From contig PTFA01000271.1 in NCBI GenBank assembly GCA_003342895.1, forward strand, positions 434,409 through 498,408: 64,000 nt of DNA, in the 5' to 3' direction. Positions 1 through 10,778 of the stretch are shown piece after piece; the stretch's first letter is position 1; the number at the start of each line of letters is the position of its first letter. The notes under the pieces were generated by a model that saw only the letters and a program-made list of their open reading frames with translations, made no database searches and was not told where the DNA came from. A program made the translations under genes and the position numbers. This DNA comes from Casuarius casuarius (lineage: Eukaryota; Chordata; Aves; Casuariiformes; Casuariidae).

Positions 1-1371
1 TGCCATCTCCTGAACATTTGCCAGTGATGCCCAACTTCTGATATTTGCTGACCTCTAACCATTCCCCAGTGGAGGCGTGGAATATGATGGGAAACACAAG
101 ACTGCCAGCAGGTTTGCTGCCCTTAGTCCCCTTTGTGCATCCCATAGGACTAATCTCTCGAGGGATCCATAGGACCTGTGGACTGAAGATTAATAACCAG
201 CACCCTAGAGCCACACATGCTCTCACTGCTTTTGCAGAACCTTTTTTCAGCTGCTCTGATTTTTACACTATCTTTTAGTTTTGTGCAATTTCAGCCTTCA
301 TATTTGTCTTATTTCTAGCTGAAATTCATGACTTCAAAGGGATGCTTCCTCACCCTCTTATCCCCTTTCACTGGGGTAAGTTGCTGCTCTAAAATGTCCA
401 TTATCATTGGCCAAGCAGTCAAAAGCTTTTTCAAAAGTTTCTCTCCCCTCATCTGTGTTAGCAGTTAGACAGATTTAGAGAAAAAATGTGGACAAAAAAG
501 TTACTTCTACAGCTGTTGAAGAGATATGTTTATTATTTTAACAAATTCAATTTTAAATCTCACCATAGATGAAATCAAAATAATCTGATGTGAACCTTTT
601 ACCTCCAGCTAGTGAAGAGCCTGAAAACTACTGTTGTTCAGTTACACCACTTTTTGGGGCAGCCCCCCCCAGTAGCTGTGGGTCCTATTTTTTTTTTCCT
701 GACATTTCAGCTTTACACTTGTGCACCTGCCTGACCCACAGCAGCTGGCATGGGAAGATGGAGCCCATCCTCCCTGGCAAGGAAGATATAACCTTTTTCA
801 TTTTGAAAATCTGCCTATAAAAAGTGTGTGCATAGAGCTGCAGGATACACATGTGATGCACAGCAGACAAATGCCCTGGTTATTCAGGTCTGGTCAAAGA
901 GCCAGGAAGACCAAAACAGACTATGAAGTGACCCCAGGCACAGTGAAAATGGGAAGAGTAACAAGGAGATTCACACAGAGCTAGACCTTGCTTAAATATT
1001 TCCAAAACTCAAAGAGAACAAAACAGCTCTGAGACATAGCATCTACCGCACACCCTAGGGCTGGATGGTACTCTCAAATGTTTGCATATACAGCAAGCTA
1101 ATTAAAATGAACTCTTCAACACACCAAATTTTTTTCAAAATGCAACATGAGACCAGATCTGTACCAGGTACAGTACGATGGTCACCATGCACTGGTGTGT
1201 TAACACACACCGATGTAGTACCTACCTCCAGACGCAATCCTGCTGCTGCTTTGACACAGGCAGAACTTGGTGCAAGCTAGCATTTCTATTCTTAATCAGA
1301 AATAATATCTCTGCTAGGAACAGTCCCCCGTGCACCTGACCAGAATATAAAAATCCAACCTAGATAGGACC
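1..1371. other. No gene seen; unique sequence
   Basis: Short open frames of up to 87 codons are present on both strands but show no recognisable protein. A C8 run lies at 663-670. No repeat family is recognised. Confidence 0.6.
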
Positions 1372-1403
1372 AAAAAAAAAAAAAAAAAGAAAAAAGAAAA
1401 AAA
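1372..1403. repeat. A-rich simple repeat
   Basis: An A17 run is followed by A6 and A7 runs separated by single G bases. It could be a decayed poly(A) tail or a simple A-rich tract. No retrocopied gene is recognised upstream. Confidence 0.85.
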
Positions 1404-2479
1404 GAGCTAGGTGTTGTTCCTCAGGCTCACTGGAGACTAACTGTTTGAATCAAGTACAGACTGAACACTTTTTTCCCAGCACTTACGATTTTCACAGAAC
1501 CATTTTCTTGTTTTATTACAAATTGTCCTATATAAAATTGTGAAGGCTCAAACCATGGAATCTACATTTCCCCTTAGGCAAACTGCATTGTAATTCAAGG
1601 GCTGGAAAGAAGAGAGCTGGCAGTATTAGATGGCTTGTATCATTTACTGATGTGCCTGCTTGAGGCCGGCAAAGTGTTTCGAGCTTGCCATGTTGAAAGA
1701 GATTAACCTGCACTGACAGCACCCTACCTGGGTAGAAATGCCAGAGAAGCGTGCTGCCTAGAGTGCTAATGGTATCCCTTATTGTCCACACCCAGGGAGG
1801 ACTTCTTTATAAGGTCCTTCAGGGTACGGCTAACATATGCAAGAGCAGAGGCTGCAACCAGCGCCCTGGGAAGGCAGTGGATGTCAGGGGCAGGCGGGCC
1901 AGTGCGCGTGATGCATGGACGTGAGGGGCACACGGGACATGCAGGGCAGTCACCAGTCTCTGCCTTAGCCTGCCAGAAGCAAGCCAGACGGACTCCCCTC
2001 AGCAGCAGCAAGGAAAGGTCTGTGAGTGGGGAGGCAAGCTTTTAGGATATGGCCATTTCTCTCCTAGATATCTAACACTGTGAGAAAACTTCATGCAGAT
2101 CATTGAACCTTCTTGAATGCTATTGATCAGACTCAGGCCCTTTCTTCAGGAAAATTTCATACTTCACCAGAATCTATACATGGCGACTAAAATTCACCAC
2201 TGAAGTCCACTTAAAATAACTGATTATCTGTGTTAAATTAGAATGCTTGAAATGATCTAGCATTACAATCCTCCCCCAACTTGGGAAGAAATATTCACCT
2301 TCCTAGGATCTACGGCTCTCCTCTCCGAGGGTGATATCTGTCTTTCATCTTAAACTGCTGCAGAACATAGAAAATTTGTTTTCTATTAAAACGATATATA
2401 CTTTATAACAGGAAGCCCACAGGATAAATACTCTTTTCCTGAAATCCAGAAGAAAACTCCTCAGGGCTCAGGAAATCTT

Positions 2480-2830
2480 CTCCAGGCCTCATTTATTTGT
2501 AAACCTAGACTTACACAACCCTTATTAATTCTACAGTGGTAAAGGGTATGTGATTATGCCATCTTTATTTGATTATATTAGTTTGCTCTCCAGTGCCACA
2601 AAGCTTAGCCATTACACAAATAGACAGAGATAAGTTATAATTAATGACTTTGGGAATGTTCTGAAGATCACTTGTAATTGGCAAGAACAACAAAAAATCT
2701 CTAGTTTGTTTAATTAGGCATTTGATGGCTATTATGACTTGTAAAACACATCCAAGCTTATTGATAAGGGATAATTATTAAAGCAGCTTCTATTTACTAA
2801 AGTAGTGGTAGAAAATATATTATAAGTCAT
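2480..2830. promoter_or_regulatory. Candidate conserved non-coding element (unproven)
   Basis: This unique-looking AT-rich block carries several homeodomain-type TAAT/ATTA words (gtttaattaggc, gataattatta, ataattaatgac) and has no homopolymer or repeat signature. In vertebrate gene deserts such composition is typical of conserved non-coding elements, including enhancers. Conservation cannot be seen in one sequence, so the call is an inference from composition. Confidence 0.28.
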
Positions 2831-3409
2831 GTTAGCTCTGTAAGTCCCTCATTAGGATGTGGATTGTGGAAAGAGATTTTTCTGTTGTCCTTCAGTTCTT
2901 TCTGTGGCAAAGCAAACTGATGGGATATTACAGCTTTATGCCACATTGGACATTGTTCCTCATACAATGACTGTGATCTGTTGTTCCTTAGTGCAAACAC
3001 CATGGCTGGCCCTGCACAGAAGAAACAAAATCCCTGGCAGGACCAGAGTTTCCTCCCGTTTTCTTCCTCTACATGTTTGTTTGTTTAGGAAACAAATTTC
3101 CAGGATGCATCTTAGGTGCATAGAAGTGCTTAGGCAGAGCTCAACGAAGTGCTGGAGCCATCAGCACGCCCAGCAGTTAAGGAAGGGTGTTTAGAGATGA
3201 GGAGCAGTGCAGAAAGCAGAGCACCACAGGGATGGGGCTTACTGTGTCTCAAGAAGGCTCAAGCGCTTTTATTTCGGGTAACTGAAAGATATTATCATTT
3301 GCACAAGGTCTGGAAATCATTCTCATGTCATGCTTTTAATGACAAGGGAATATCATGGTTTGGAAATCTAAGCAACTAGTCAGGAGGCTGGGGTCTTAAA
3401 TGACATTTT

Positions 3410-3800
3410 AAATTGTTTGGTGGGTAAGATGTTCTCCAGAGCAACCCCTATCAGCTTTATGTTTTGAGTATCGCCAAGCTCAGGATAAAAATTGTAATTA
3501 ATTTCTCCTTCTTAAATCTTTAAATTATAATTAAATACAACACACATAATACAAAAGTTTTCTCTTGATAGTACATGCAATGTCAGAGTTAATTATTATA
3601 ATTTTAACTCAGGATTTTCATCATTCAAAATGTTAATCTCCCTGTTACTCAGCGATTGAGGAAAATTGGTAAAAAATCTATAATTGTTTTTTCCCCAAAA
3701 AATGCTTCTGTGCACCACTTGAATCCAGCATGCATCTAATTTTGACTGAAATATTTAATTGGCAAAATAAATTTTGTTCTTGTTCTGAAGAGGTTTGCTC
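3410..3800. promoter_or_regulatory. Candidate conserved non-coding element (unproven)
   Basis: The block is rich in TAATTA-type words: attgtaattaattt, aattataattaaat, gagttaattattat, atctaattttgac and tatttaattggc. It also has scattered non-repetitive GC-containing words. It lacks repeats and has no sizeable open frame. It is the densest cluster of homeodomain-like words in the first 10 kb. Function is inferred only from composition. Confidence 0.3.
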
Positions 3801-3992
3801 CCTGTAAGAACTACTTTTTGTAATTAAACAAAAGTGAAAGAATATCATGGATGGTCATTAACCAGGACGTTATACAGTTTCAGCTGGATATGGTTTTGTG
3901 GAATCTGAAGGGCATTGCTGGTCACGCTGTGTCCCTGAAGTGGCAACACTAAGATACGAGCAAAACGACTGCTGCACTGTACAAGTTGCAGC

Positions 3993-4018
3993 GATATAGC
4001 AGTGGGATATAGCAGTGG
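3993..4018. repeat. 13-bp perfect tandem duplication
   Basis: The unit gatatagcagtgg occurs twice head to tail without mismatch (3993-4005 and 4006-4018). Confidence 0.9.
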
Positions 4019-4377
4019 GAATCTTAGACCTCCTTGTGCACAGGTTTTAGCAAGCACTAATGCTCCCTGAGCAACTCCGTGCAAGGGAACAACCCTACCA
4101 AAGTCAGACTATCTGAGAGGCTCAAGCTAAGCCCTGTTACAAATTTTGCAGGATCAGGGCCATGGTTTCTCTCTGGAAGCCACTAAATCAATGTAATGCT
4201 GCACTGCACTTTTATTACCTGTATGGTTTTCTGTTGTTTTCAAAACTATTTGGTACAGTGTTGCTAGCATCCTGGCAGGGGCTGTCTTACCAATAAAATG
4301 ATTATGTTTATTGCTATGCTATCAAGCAGCTCAGTATGGTTTGTAGTGCCACAGGCTGTCAACTTTTTATTGTGGGA

Positions 4378-4450
4378 TCGGATCTAAGTCCTTGAATTCA
4401 AGTCTTAACTCTGTCAGCATGTCAATACATGACCATGAATAAGCTACAGT
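4378..4450 (+). mobile_element. Possible MIR-like fragment (weak)
   Basis: The stretch ccttgaattcaagtcttaact, ctgtcagcatgt, acatgaccatgaataagcta resembles the MIR sense core (ctgggttcaaatcctagct, ctgccacttact, tgtgaccttgggcaagtta). The similarity covers only about 70 bases with several mismatches per block, so a chance match is possible. It ends just before a C/A-rich simple repeat. Confidence 0.38.
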
Positions 4451-4470
4451 GCAAACAGCCTAGTGTACTT

Positions 4471-4523
4471 CCCCCCCCCCCCAAAAAAAAGAAACCAAAC
4501 CCCCCCAAAACCACACAACCAAC
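4471..4523. repeat. C/A-rich low-complexity tract
   Basis: C12 then A8 are followed by accaaac, another C run, aaaacc and acacaacc words. Confidence 0.85.
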
Positions 4524-6576
4524 ACTGGAGGTGTGAGGATAGGATATGTTAGCATATCTGCGGTAGCTCAGTCTGCCCAACCCAAGTAACAACAGTGATT
4601 CAAAAAAGGCAGCACCCTGTTGGCAACCCAAATACAAACTCAAGAGTCTTGGGGGTTGTTTTAGTGCATGCATTTTGCTCTGTATATTCACAGCAGTGAT
4701 AGACACAGCTGCAATGCTGGTGGGGAAGGCGAGGGGATGGGACAGCCTCACTCCCGCTCTGCACCAGGAGTGCAGATCCCACACTCTGCTGGTTAATGCA
4801 AGGAAGGAGTGCCACAATCTTTATCCCCCCATAAACCTGGGTATCCAGCTGACTGACCTGGATTTGCTCTGCCTGTGCTCAGGAAGCCACAAGAAGTCAC
4901 TGACTCAGACTTGGCACTGAGATAACATATCCACATAGCTTTGGCCAGCTTTGGGCTGACAGAGTAAACTTCTGCATGCCAGCAAAGATCAGGTAGATGT
5001 ACTCAGTGCCGTTATCTGCACTAGCTAGCACCCCCTCGCTTTTGTGAAGTTCAGTGACATTCACAGAGGAAGATACAAAAGCACCAGGTAGTCACATCAG
5101 TCCTCAAAAGAGCAGCTTGCTTCTCCATTGTCTTGTCCCTTAGACTGTAATTCACCACCCAGGAAACCTATTGCCAAACCAGTAACACATCCCCTATGTG
5201 CATTTTATTCTGGCATAAAATATTTTTCAGTACAGTGTATTTCCCTTTCAAAGTAAATACATCTCTGCCAGAGAAAGCACTGTTGCAGTATCTGTGGTGT
5301 AAATGTCCACAGTAATGTGAGTCGTACAAAGGAAATTATACTGCTACACAGTTTAAAGCCACAGTTTAGTTATCTGTTATTAAGTCCTTCACATGCAAAC
5401 AAAGTAAAGCTTCTCTGGGTGAATTGAGAAACTTTTCCTGCAATCACAGCAGCCAGATCACAAGAAGCAAGGACAGAGCTCTTTCACACATAATCAGGTT
5501 TTGAAAAGTCTCCTAGGACTTGAACCTGAACCAAAGAGAGCTCTGATGTGAAGACATGAGAGATTACACTTGGGGAAGGGAAAAATCACTTGAAGTGATA
5601 ACACTGAAATATTGTCTTGGACATAAGAGAAGGATGACTTGCAAATCAAACCGGCTGTCATTATTTTTCCCAGCATTGAGGGACTCGTCGAAATTAGTTT
5701 TGTAGCCCACAGTCCTACAAAGTTGACTGCCATGGTCTGGAGTTTCATGGACATAATCTGGAGTAGAGTTCTCATTTTTTAAAGCAAGTACTTATAAATT
5801 GACACAAATACAACTATGTATATGTGTGTGTACATGTATTTCACCCTATCCAAAAAAATTCTTAGAGCAGAGAAATAAAGAATGAGCACAAGTTCACAAC
5901 TGCCACACATATAATTATGCCTTTGTCCCAGAAAAAAAGCCTTTTGAACTGCATCAACTTTTATGCAGAAAAACAGGTTCTCATACTTTCTTGAGCTGAG
6001 CACATACTTAGAAGGAAACTTACTGGTGAGCCCTGGCCACCTACTGAGCCACTGTCTAGACTATCGCTTAACCTGCCATTTCCCCAGTCAAAACTAGAGG
6101 CTGTGAACATAGCAAACCTCAGCACACAGAGCAAGTTACCGAAAGGGGTTTGCTGACAGATTTTTTGCTGATGTTGTTCAAACTGCTTCAGAGCTTGGTC
6201 CACATGCCTGCTGAATTATTTCACCTGCACCAGCCTGCAGAAGTTAGCCAAGAGAGCACAGATTAGCTGTGCCATAAAGCTAATTCCCATCCAAACTTTC
6301 TCCACTAAGGCAGGAACTGTCAATTCTGATTTTGCAGCATGGCCATACACACAGTATGGCTCCTGACCATTACTCTTGAAAAGCTCAAGAATATTAAGAT
6401 ACTGGCTTTGAGCTTTTCCCTATTATAAGTCTTACATGAATACTTCCTAGCGTACCTTACTCTGCTTAAGCCACTGACAGTAATAGAACGGCTCGTCAAC
6501 GGTATAACCGTACATCCTATGGCAACAACAGTTCACCAGAGGAGGGAAATATAGCAGAGACTTACCAGACAGATTC
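4524..6576. other. No gene seen; unique sequence
   Basis: No repeat family, RNA gene or coding signal is recognised. A short gtgtgtgt-type tract with alternating ta/tg words lies near 5817-5838. Confidence 0.55.
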
Positions 6577-6593
6577 AAAAAAAAAAAAAAAAA
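6577..6593. repeat. A17 homopolymer followed by cacacca tract
   Basis: Seventeen A bases are followed by a CA-rich tail. Confidence 0.9.
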
Positions 6594-7287
6594 CACACCA
6601 CACAGGTGATCCCTACCTGAGGATCACTCCTGAGCAGCAGCAGCTTGCCTGGGCCAGCCTGGCAGGGCACGTGGGGGGCAACGAACCACGAAGGAAGCAG
6701 TGCTGCCTGGTGTCGGTGCCCTCCACGCGAAGATGCAGTACGGCCACAGCTAGCAAAACCTGCCATTCCTCAAACCCTGAACATTAAAGTTTCCCCAGAA
6801 CTGAAATTACAGCTTGGCCTTCTGAGCTGCTGAAGTAAAGGAGCAGCTTTGGGGTCCTCTTCCCTTCCTTCAGCTCCCAGGGTCACACGGTGCACTCTTT
6901 ACTTTAGCCTTATTTAGAGCATCCTCTGAAATACACCTTTCTGAAGAGATGAGGGGCAATGTTTCAGACCACCTCCCGGTCACTTTAGGCAACGGCCCTC
7001 TCTGCAGCACCCAGGAGTGCCCCTGTTTTGCCCTGACAGGGCTACATCTGCCACCAAGCACAACATTTATGAAGTATCCTGGTTTCCCCATCAGAGAAAA
7101 AATGTTTGATGCAGTGCCTCTGAACTGAGTGATTTGTCAAGGTAACTGCAATGGGAGGACATAGCATAGCTAGAAGCTGATGTATTACTGTCCTGATAGA
7201 TTCATGTTGGTAAATTGATGGCTGACATTGCAGGACCTTTCAGTGGAGAAACTGTCTGGGCCATCTAAAATGCCATGTTAAAAATAC

Positions 7288-7440
7288 TAGTATTTATCAC
7301 TTACTGGGTGCTTTATAGCCTTAGAGCTATTTAGAAAAATTAACCAGTAGCTCTCCTCCAGTTTCCTTCATAGGTGAAGTCTGCATAACTAACGTGATCC
7401 TCATCTTACAGCTGGTGAAATCTGAATTGTCAGGAAAGGA
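7288..7440 (-). mobile_element. MIR-like SINE fragment, antisense
   Basis: On the + strand the order is actagtatttatcacttactgggtgctttat (read as two adjoining motifs, tagtatttat and cacttactgggtgcttta). A diverged middle follows, then gtgatcctcatcttacagctggtgaaatctgaattg. This corresponds to the MIR reverse complement pattern of agtatttattgagcacttactgtgtgc and, further on, atccccattttacagatgaggaaactgag. The match is clear at both ends and weak in the middle, as expected for a fossil SINE. Confidence 0.65.
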
Positions 7441-10429
7441 CCTCATGAACTCTATTTCTAGCATTGGCTGAGGACCCACTGATCCAGCTGAACACTGTAA
7501 GAGATAACGAGAAAAGAGCACCTGAACTAAAAGCCTATAAACACTGGGCTACAATGAGAAGACTGGTTACAACTGAAATTAAATTCTGTTCTCTCCCAAA
7601 AGAATATAGAAACATGCCCTTCTTTTTAAAGATGCGACACCATATCTCTGTGCTAGGAACAAAGGAGGAATTCAGAATTGTTGAGGTTTGACTCGGTGTC
7701 ATATCCTAAATCCCATTTCTGATGTTCAGTTGACCCCTTTGCTTATTAAGGGCAGATGTACCAGCAATTCATCCAGCTTTGCAAAAGGAAAAAATACAAC
7801 CGATGCAGCCGCTAGGTGCTATTTTAACTTTGCTTGTTTTTCGGAACTTTTGTATCAGTCCTAGAACTTCACAGCAGACCATGCAAGACAAGCCCTTTCT
7901 CCAGAAACATCCCCCTCCCTATCACGACAGCAAGTAGCAAATCCACTTTGAAAGTAGATTACAAATAAATACCCCAGCAAAGCACAAACTCCCTTGTCAA
8001 TCCAGTGACTCCTTCTGTGCAGGATAACAAAAAATTAAATCTCCCTTGCATGTTATCAAAACACTGGCAGCATTGCAAGGCTTTTTGTAACAGTGTCCCT
8101 ATCTAATGCCTGCTTGCAAAGCTGTGTTGTGCTCCTGGGAGCTTCCCCCCACCCCCCAATGATATTTTTATTACTTACAAAAATAAAGATGTAATTTCTC
8201 CTTGTCCTTCTGGCTGTCACTAGTGCACACTCCTGACTGCAGAGGCGATTCCCTCCTGCCTCTGTGGTATTCCTAGCTCTTCACAGGTGCTACCAAAAAT
8301 AGCTCTGGGAGCCAAGATTATCACTGCCTGCCATTTTCCTCTGCAGTTTTGCATTTTTCAAATTGCTGTGAGGCTTGCAAAGCACACAAAGGGGACACCC
8401 TGCTCAGGTCTCAGAGGTCTTTAAAATGGGAATTGAGCACCTAAAATTCCACCTGTGCTTTTGATAAACCTCCATCCCCCAGATGAAGATAAGCAGCACA
8501 TTATTTTTGACATCTCTGCAAAGCAAACTGCTGGATAGTCCACCATTTCCTACCTTTAATGTTAAAACTGACTTCCCTTAATCTCCACTCCTGAAAAATA
8601 TATCAGGCATATGTCTGTGTTTGCACAGGACAAAACCCAAAGCAGTCAGCCCAGAATAGCTTTGATCTTACTCATTGAAGTTGCCTTTGTGAAATATGTT
8701 CCTTTTAAAAGTCAGTTATCAGAAGGTCAGAATAATGAGACCATTAAAATAACTAAGCACAGGCTGGGATCAATTAAAATAAATTGGGAGGAATAAGGAC
8801 TTTAAGAACAAGTTGCTTCATCAGGGAATTCAACACAGCTGTGTCTACCTTGGCTTCAGTATTTACAGCATGTATATTCACAGTGCCTTGACTCAAAGTT
8901 ATATGCAGCTGAATGCCATGGTTATTGAAATCAACTAAAATACAGTGTATTAATTTTTTTGAAATAGAAAGATTGCTTTTAAAAAGCATTCTGTGTGTTC
9001 CTGTGAGCTTTCAGTGAATCTTTAGTGGTGTCTTTTTTTTAGAGTCAGATGTAATTATTGTATCAGCTCAGCCAGGTATAGAAGCACATGCTTAAGTTCA
9101 TTTTGATCCAGTAAAGCATTTATTTAAGGCTACACTATTCACAGGGCTGAATGCATTCAGTGGGTCTTGGGCAATTTTATGTCCCTTTGTTGAAAACTGC
9201 AGCCAAAGAACTTAACTGGATAGGGGTGATCAAGCCAAAATGGAGTTTCTTAGTTAACCAAATCTGTTGCTTTTTCCCCAAACTAGAACTAAATATTAAG
9301 AAGGAGAGATGTTGCTGAATATCCTGCATAGAGAGAAATATTTCTGGTGAGACACAAGCCTAGATATAGAAGCAGTTATCAGCACAAAGATGAGATCCAG
9401 AAAAAAATACAGAAGCAAGAGAAAAAATCTTGGAACAGAGAATTAGATGCGGAGTGTCTCTCGAGCTTGAGAGTAGGCAAAGTCAGTTTTTTCTTTCTTT
9501 CTCTTTTATTAGAAATAGCAGAATAACTTTGCAAAATCACTTCAAGATCTGAATAATACTTTCATGTTGAAGATCCAGCATCTTTCTGATCTAGAAAAGC
9601 AGCTGAGAAAAATGAGGTTAAAGCGCTAGATGGGGATTCAGGGAAGCTCAGGAAGACTCCAGCTTTGCCACTGATTTTCAGCATAATGGTGGTCATACCA
9701 CCAGTCCGTCTCCCAGGTCTTTTCTTTGTTTCAAGTCACCCTTTTGCCTGTTCGTTTCTGTAATACCTATGGTCTCATGACTGCCCTTCCAAACAATGAC
9801 AAAAATGTTTTGCCTTATCAGGGAATTAAGTTTATTTCGTGATGTAGCTGGTGATGGTAAAGAAGAAGCACTTGAACAGACGTGCTGAGTTTTAGATAGT
9901 AAATTTTCTGAAAGCTGCATGCTGAGGCTGGCAGAGTGAATAACTGTTTGAGCTGGGCAGTCTCCCTGTGCACACCGGAGCCTGGGTTCGGGCAGCCTTT
10001 CACCGGGACAAGCACCGGGATGTGGGGCAGAGGCAGACACTGTGATCAGGGTCAGGCTTCAGCCATCCCAAAGAAAGATAAAAAGGGAATAAGAAAAACC
10101 ACATCTACCTTATCTTGATCAAAAGGAGAAAAGACAAATGGAAGGGCAAGAGCTGCTGAGAGCAAGGGAAATGGAGAAGACATGGCATTTTCTTGTGCGT
10201 TTTAAAGAAAGAACATTTGTTTTTAGTCTAAACCATTGCTTTCCAGTAGTCTCCAGATGTCCAGCTATATCAGGTTTAATTGAAAGGGCTTCCAGCCTTA
10301 CTTGTTTTCCTTCAGAGTGTTTTTTGGTACCTCTGTCTGTACTTGAATGTCACCTAGGCAGGAACTTTGCATCATGAAAAATAGCATCTCAATAAAAAGC
10401 TTTCAGCAAGGAGCAGTTCTCCACAGCAG
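7441..10429. other. No gene seen; unique sequence
   Basis: Open frames are short and unrecognised. A C-rich tract (ccccccacccccc) lies near 8145-8158. The stretch 8810-8960 is AT-rich unique sequence with no repeat signature. Confidence 0.55.
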
Positions 10430-10690
10430 GGAGTTATTAATGTATTTGAGCACGCTAGTTAAGCAAGGTAATTAATATATCTCTGAACATTAGGTATGCA
10501 TGGACAACTCTGATAGCTGTCAGCAAAATATAATCTAGGTAATTTCTAGCATATAAATTGAATGTATTCTTGAAAAACAATTTCTAATTATGAGGACTAA
10601 TTAATTTTGGGGAAAAGCCTGCTTTTGTTTAACTGGAACAATAAATTTAATTACGAAAACTAACACCCAGTGGACAAACAGTTCTGAAGA
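10430..10690. promoter_or_regulatory. Candidate conserved non-coding element (unproven)
   Basis: The block includes gttattaatgta, gtaattaatatat, ctaattatgagg, gactaattaatttt and tttaattacg, separated by complex unique words such as gatagctgtcagc (TALE-homeobox-like tgtca). No repeat family or coding signal is recognised. It is proposed as a possible enhancer-like element on composition alone. Confidence 0.3.
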
Positions 10691-10756
10691 ACATCATCTC
10701 TGTCCACAAATAATCAGAGTTTTCTTTTATTTAAATCCTGATCCTGTTATGTTACC

Positions 10757-10778
10757 AAAAAAAAAAAATAAAATAAAA
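10757..10778. repeat. A-rich tract
   Basis: An A12 run is followed by taaaataaaa words. Confidence 0.85.
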
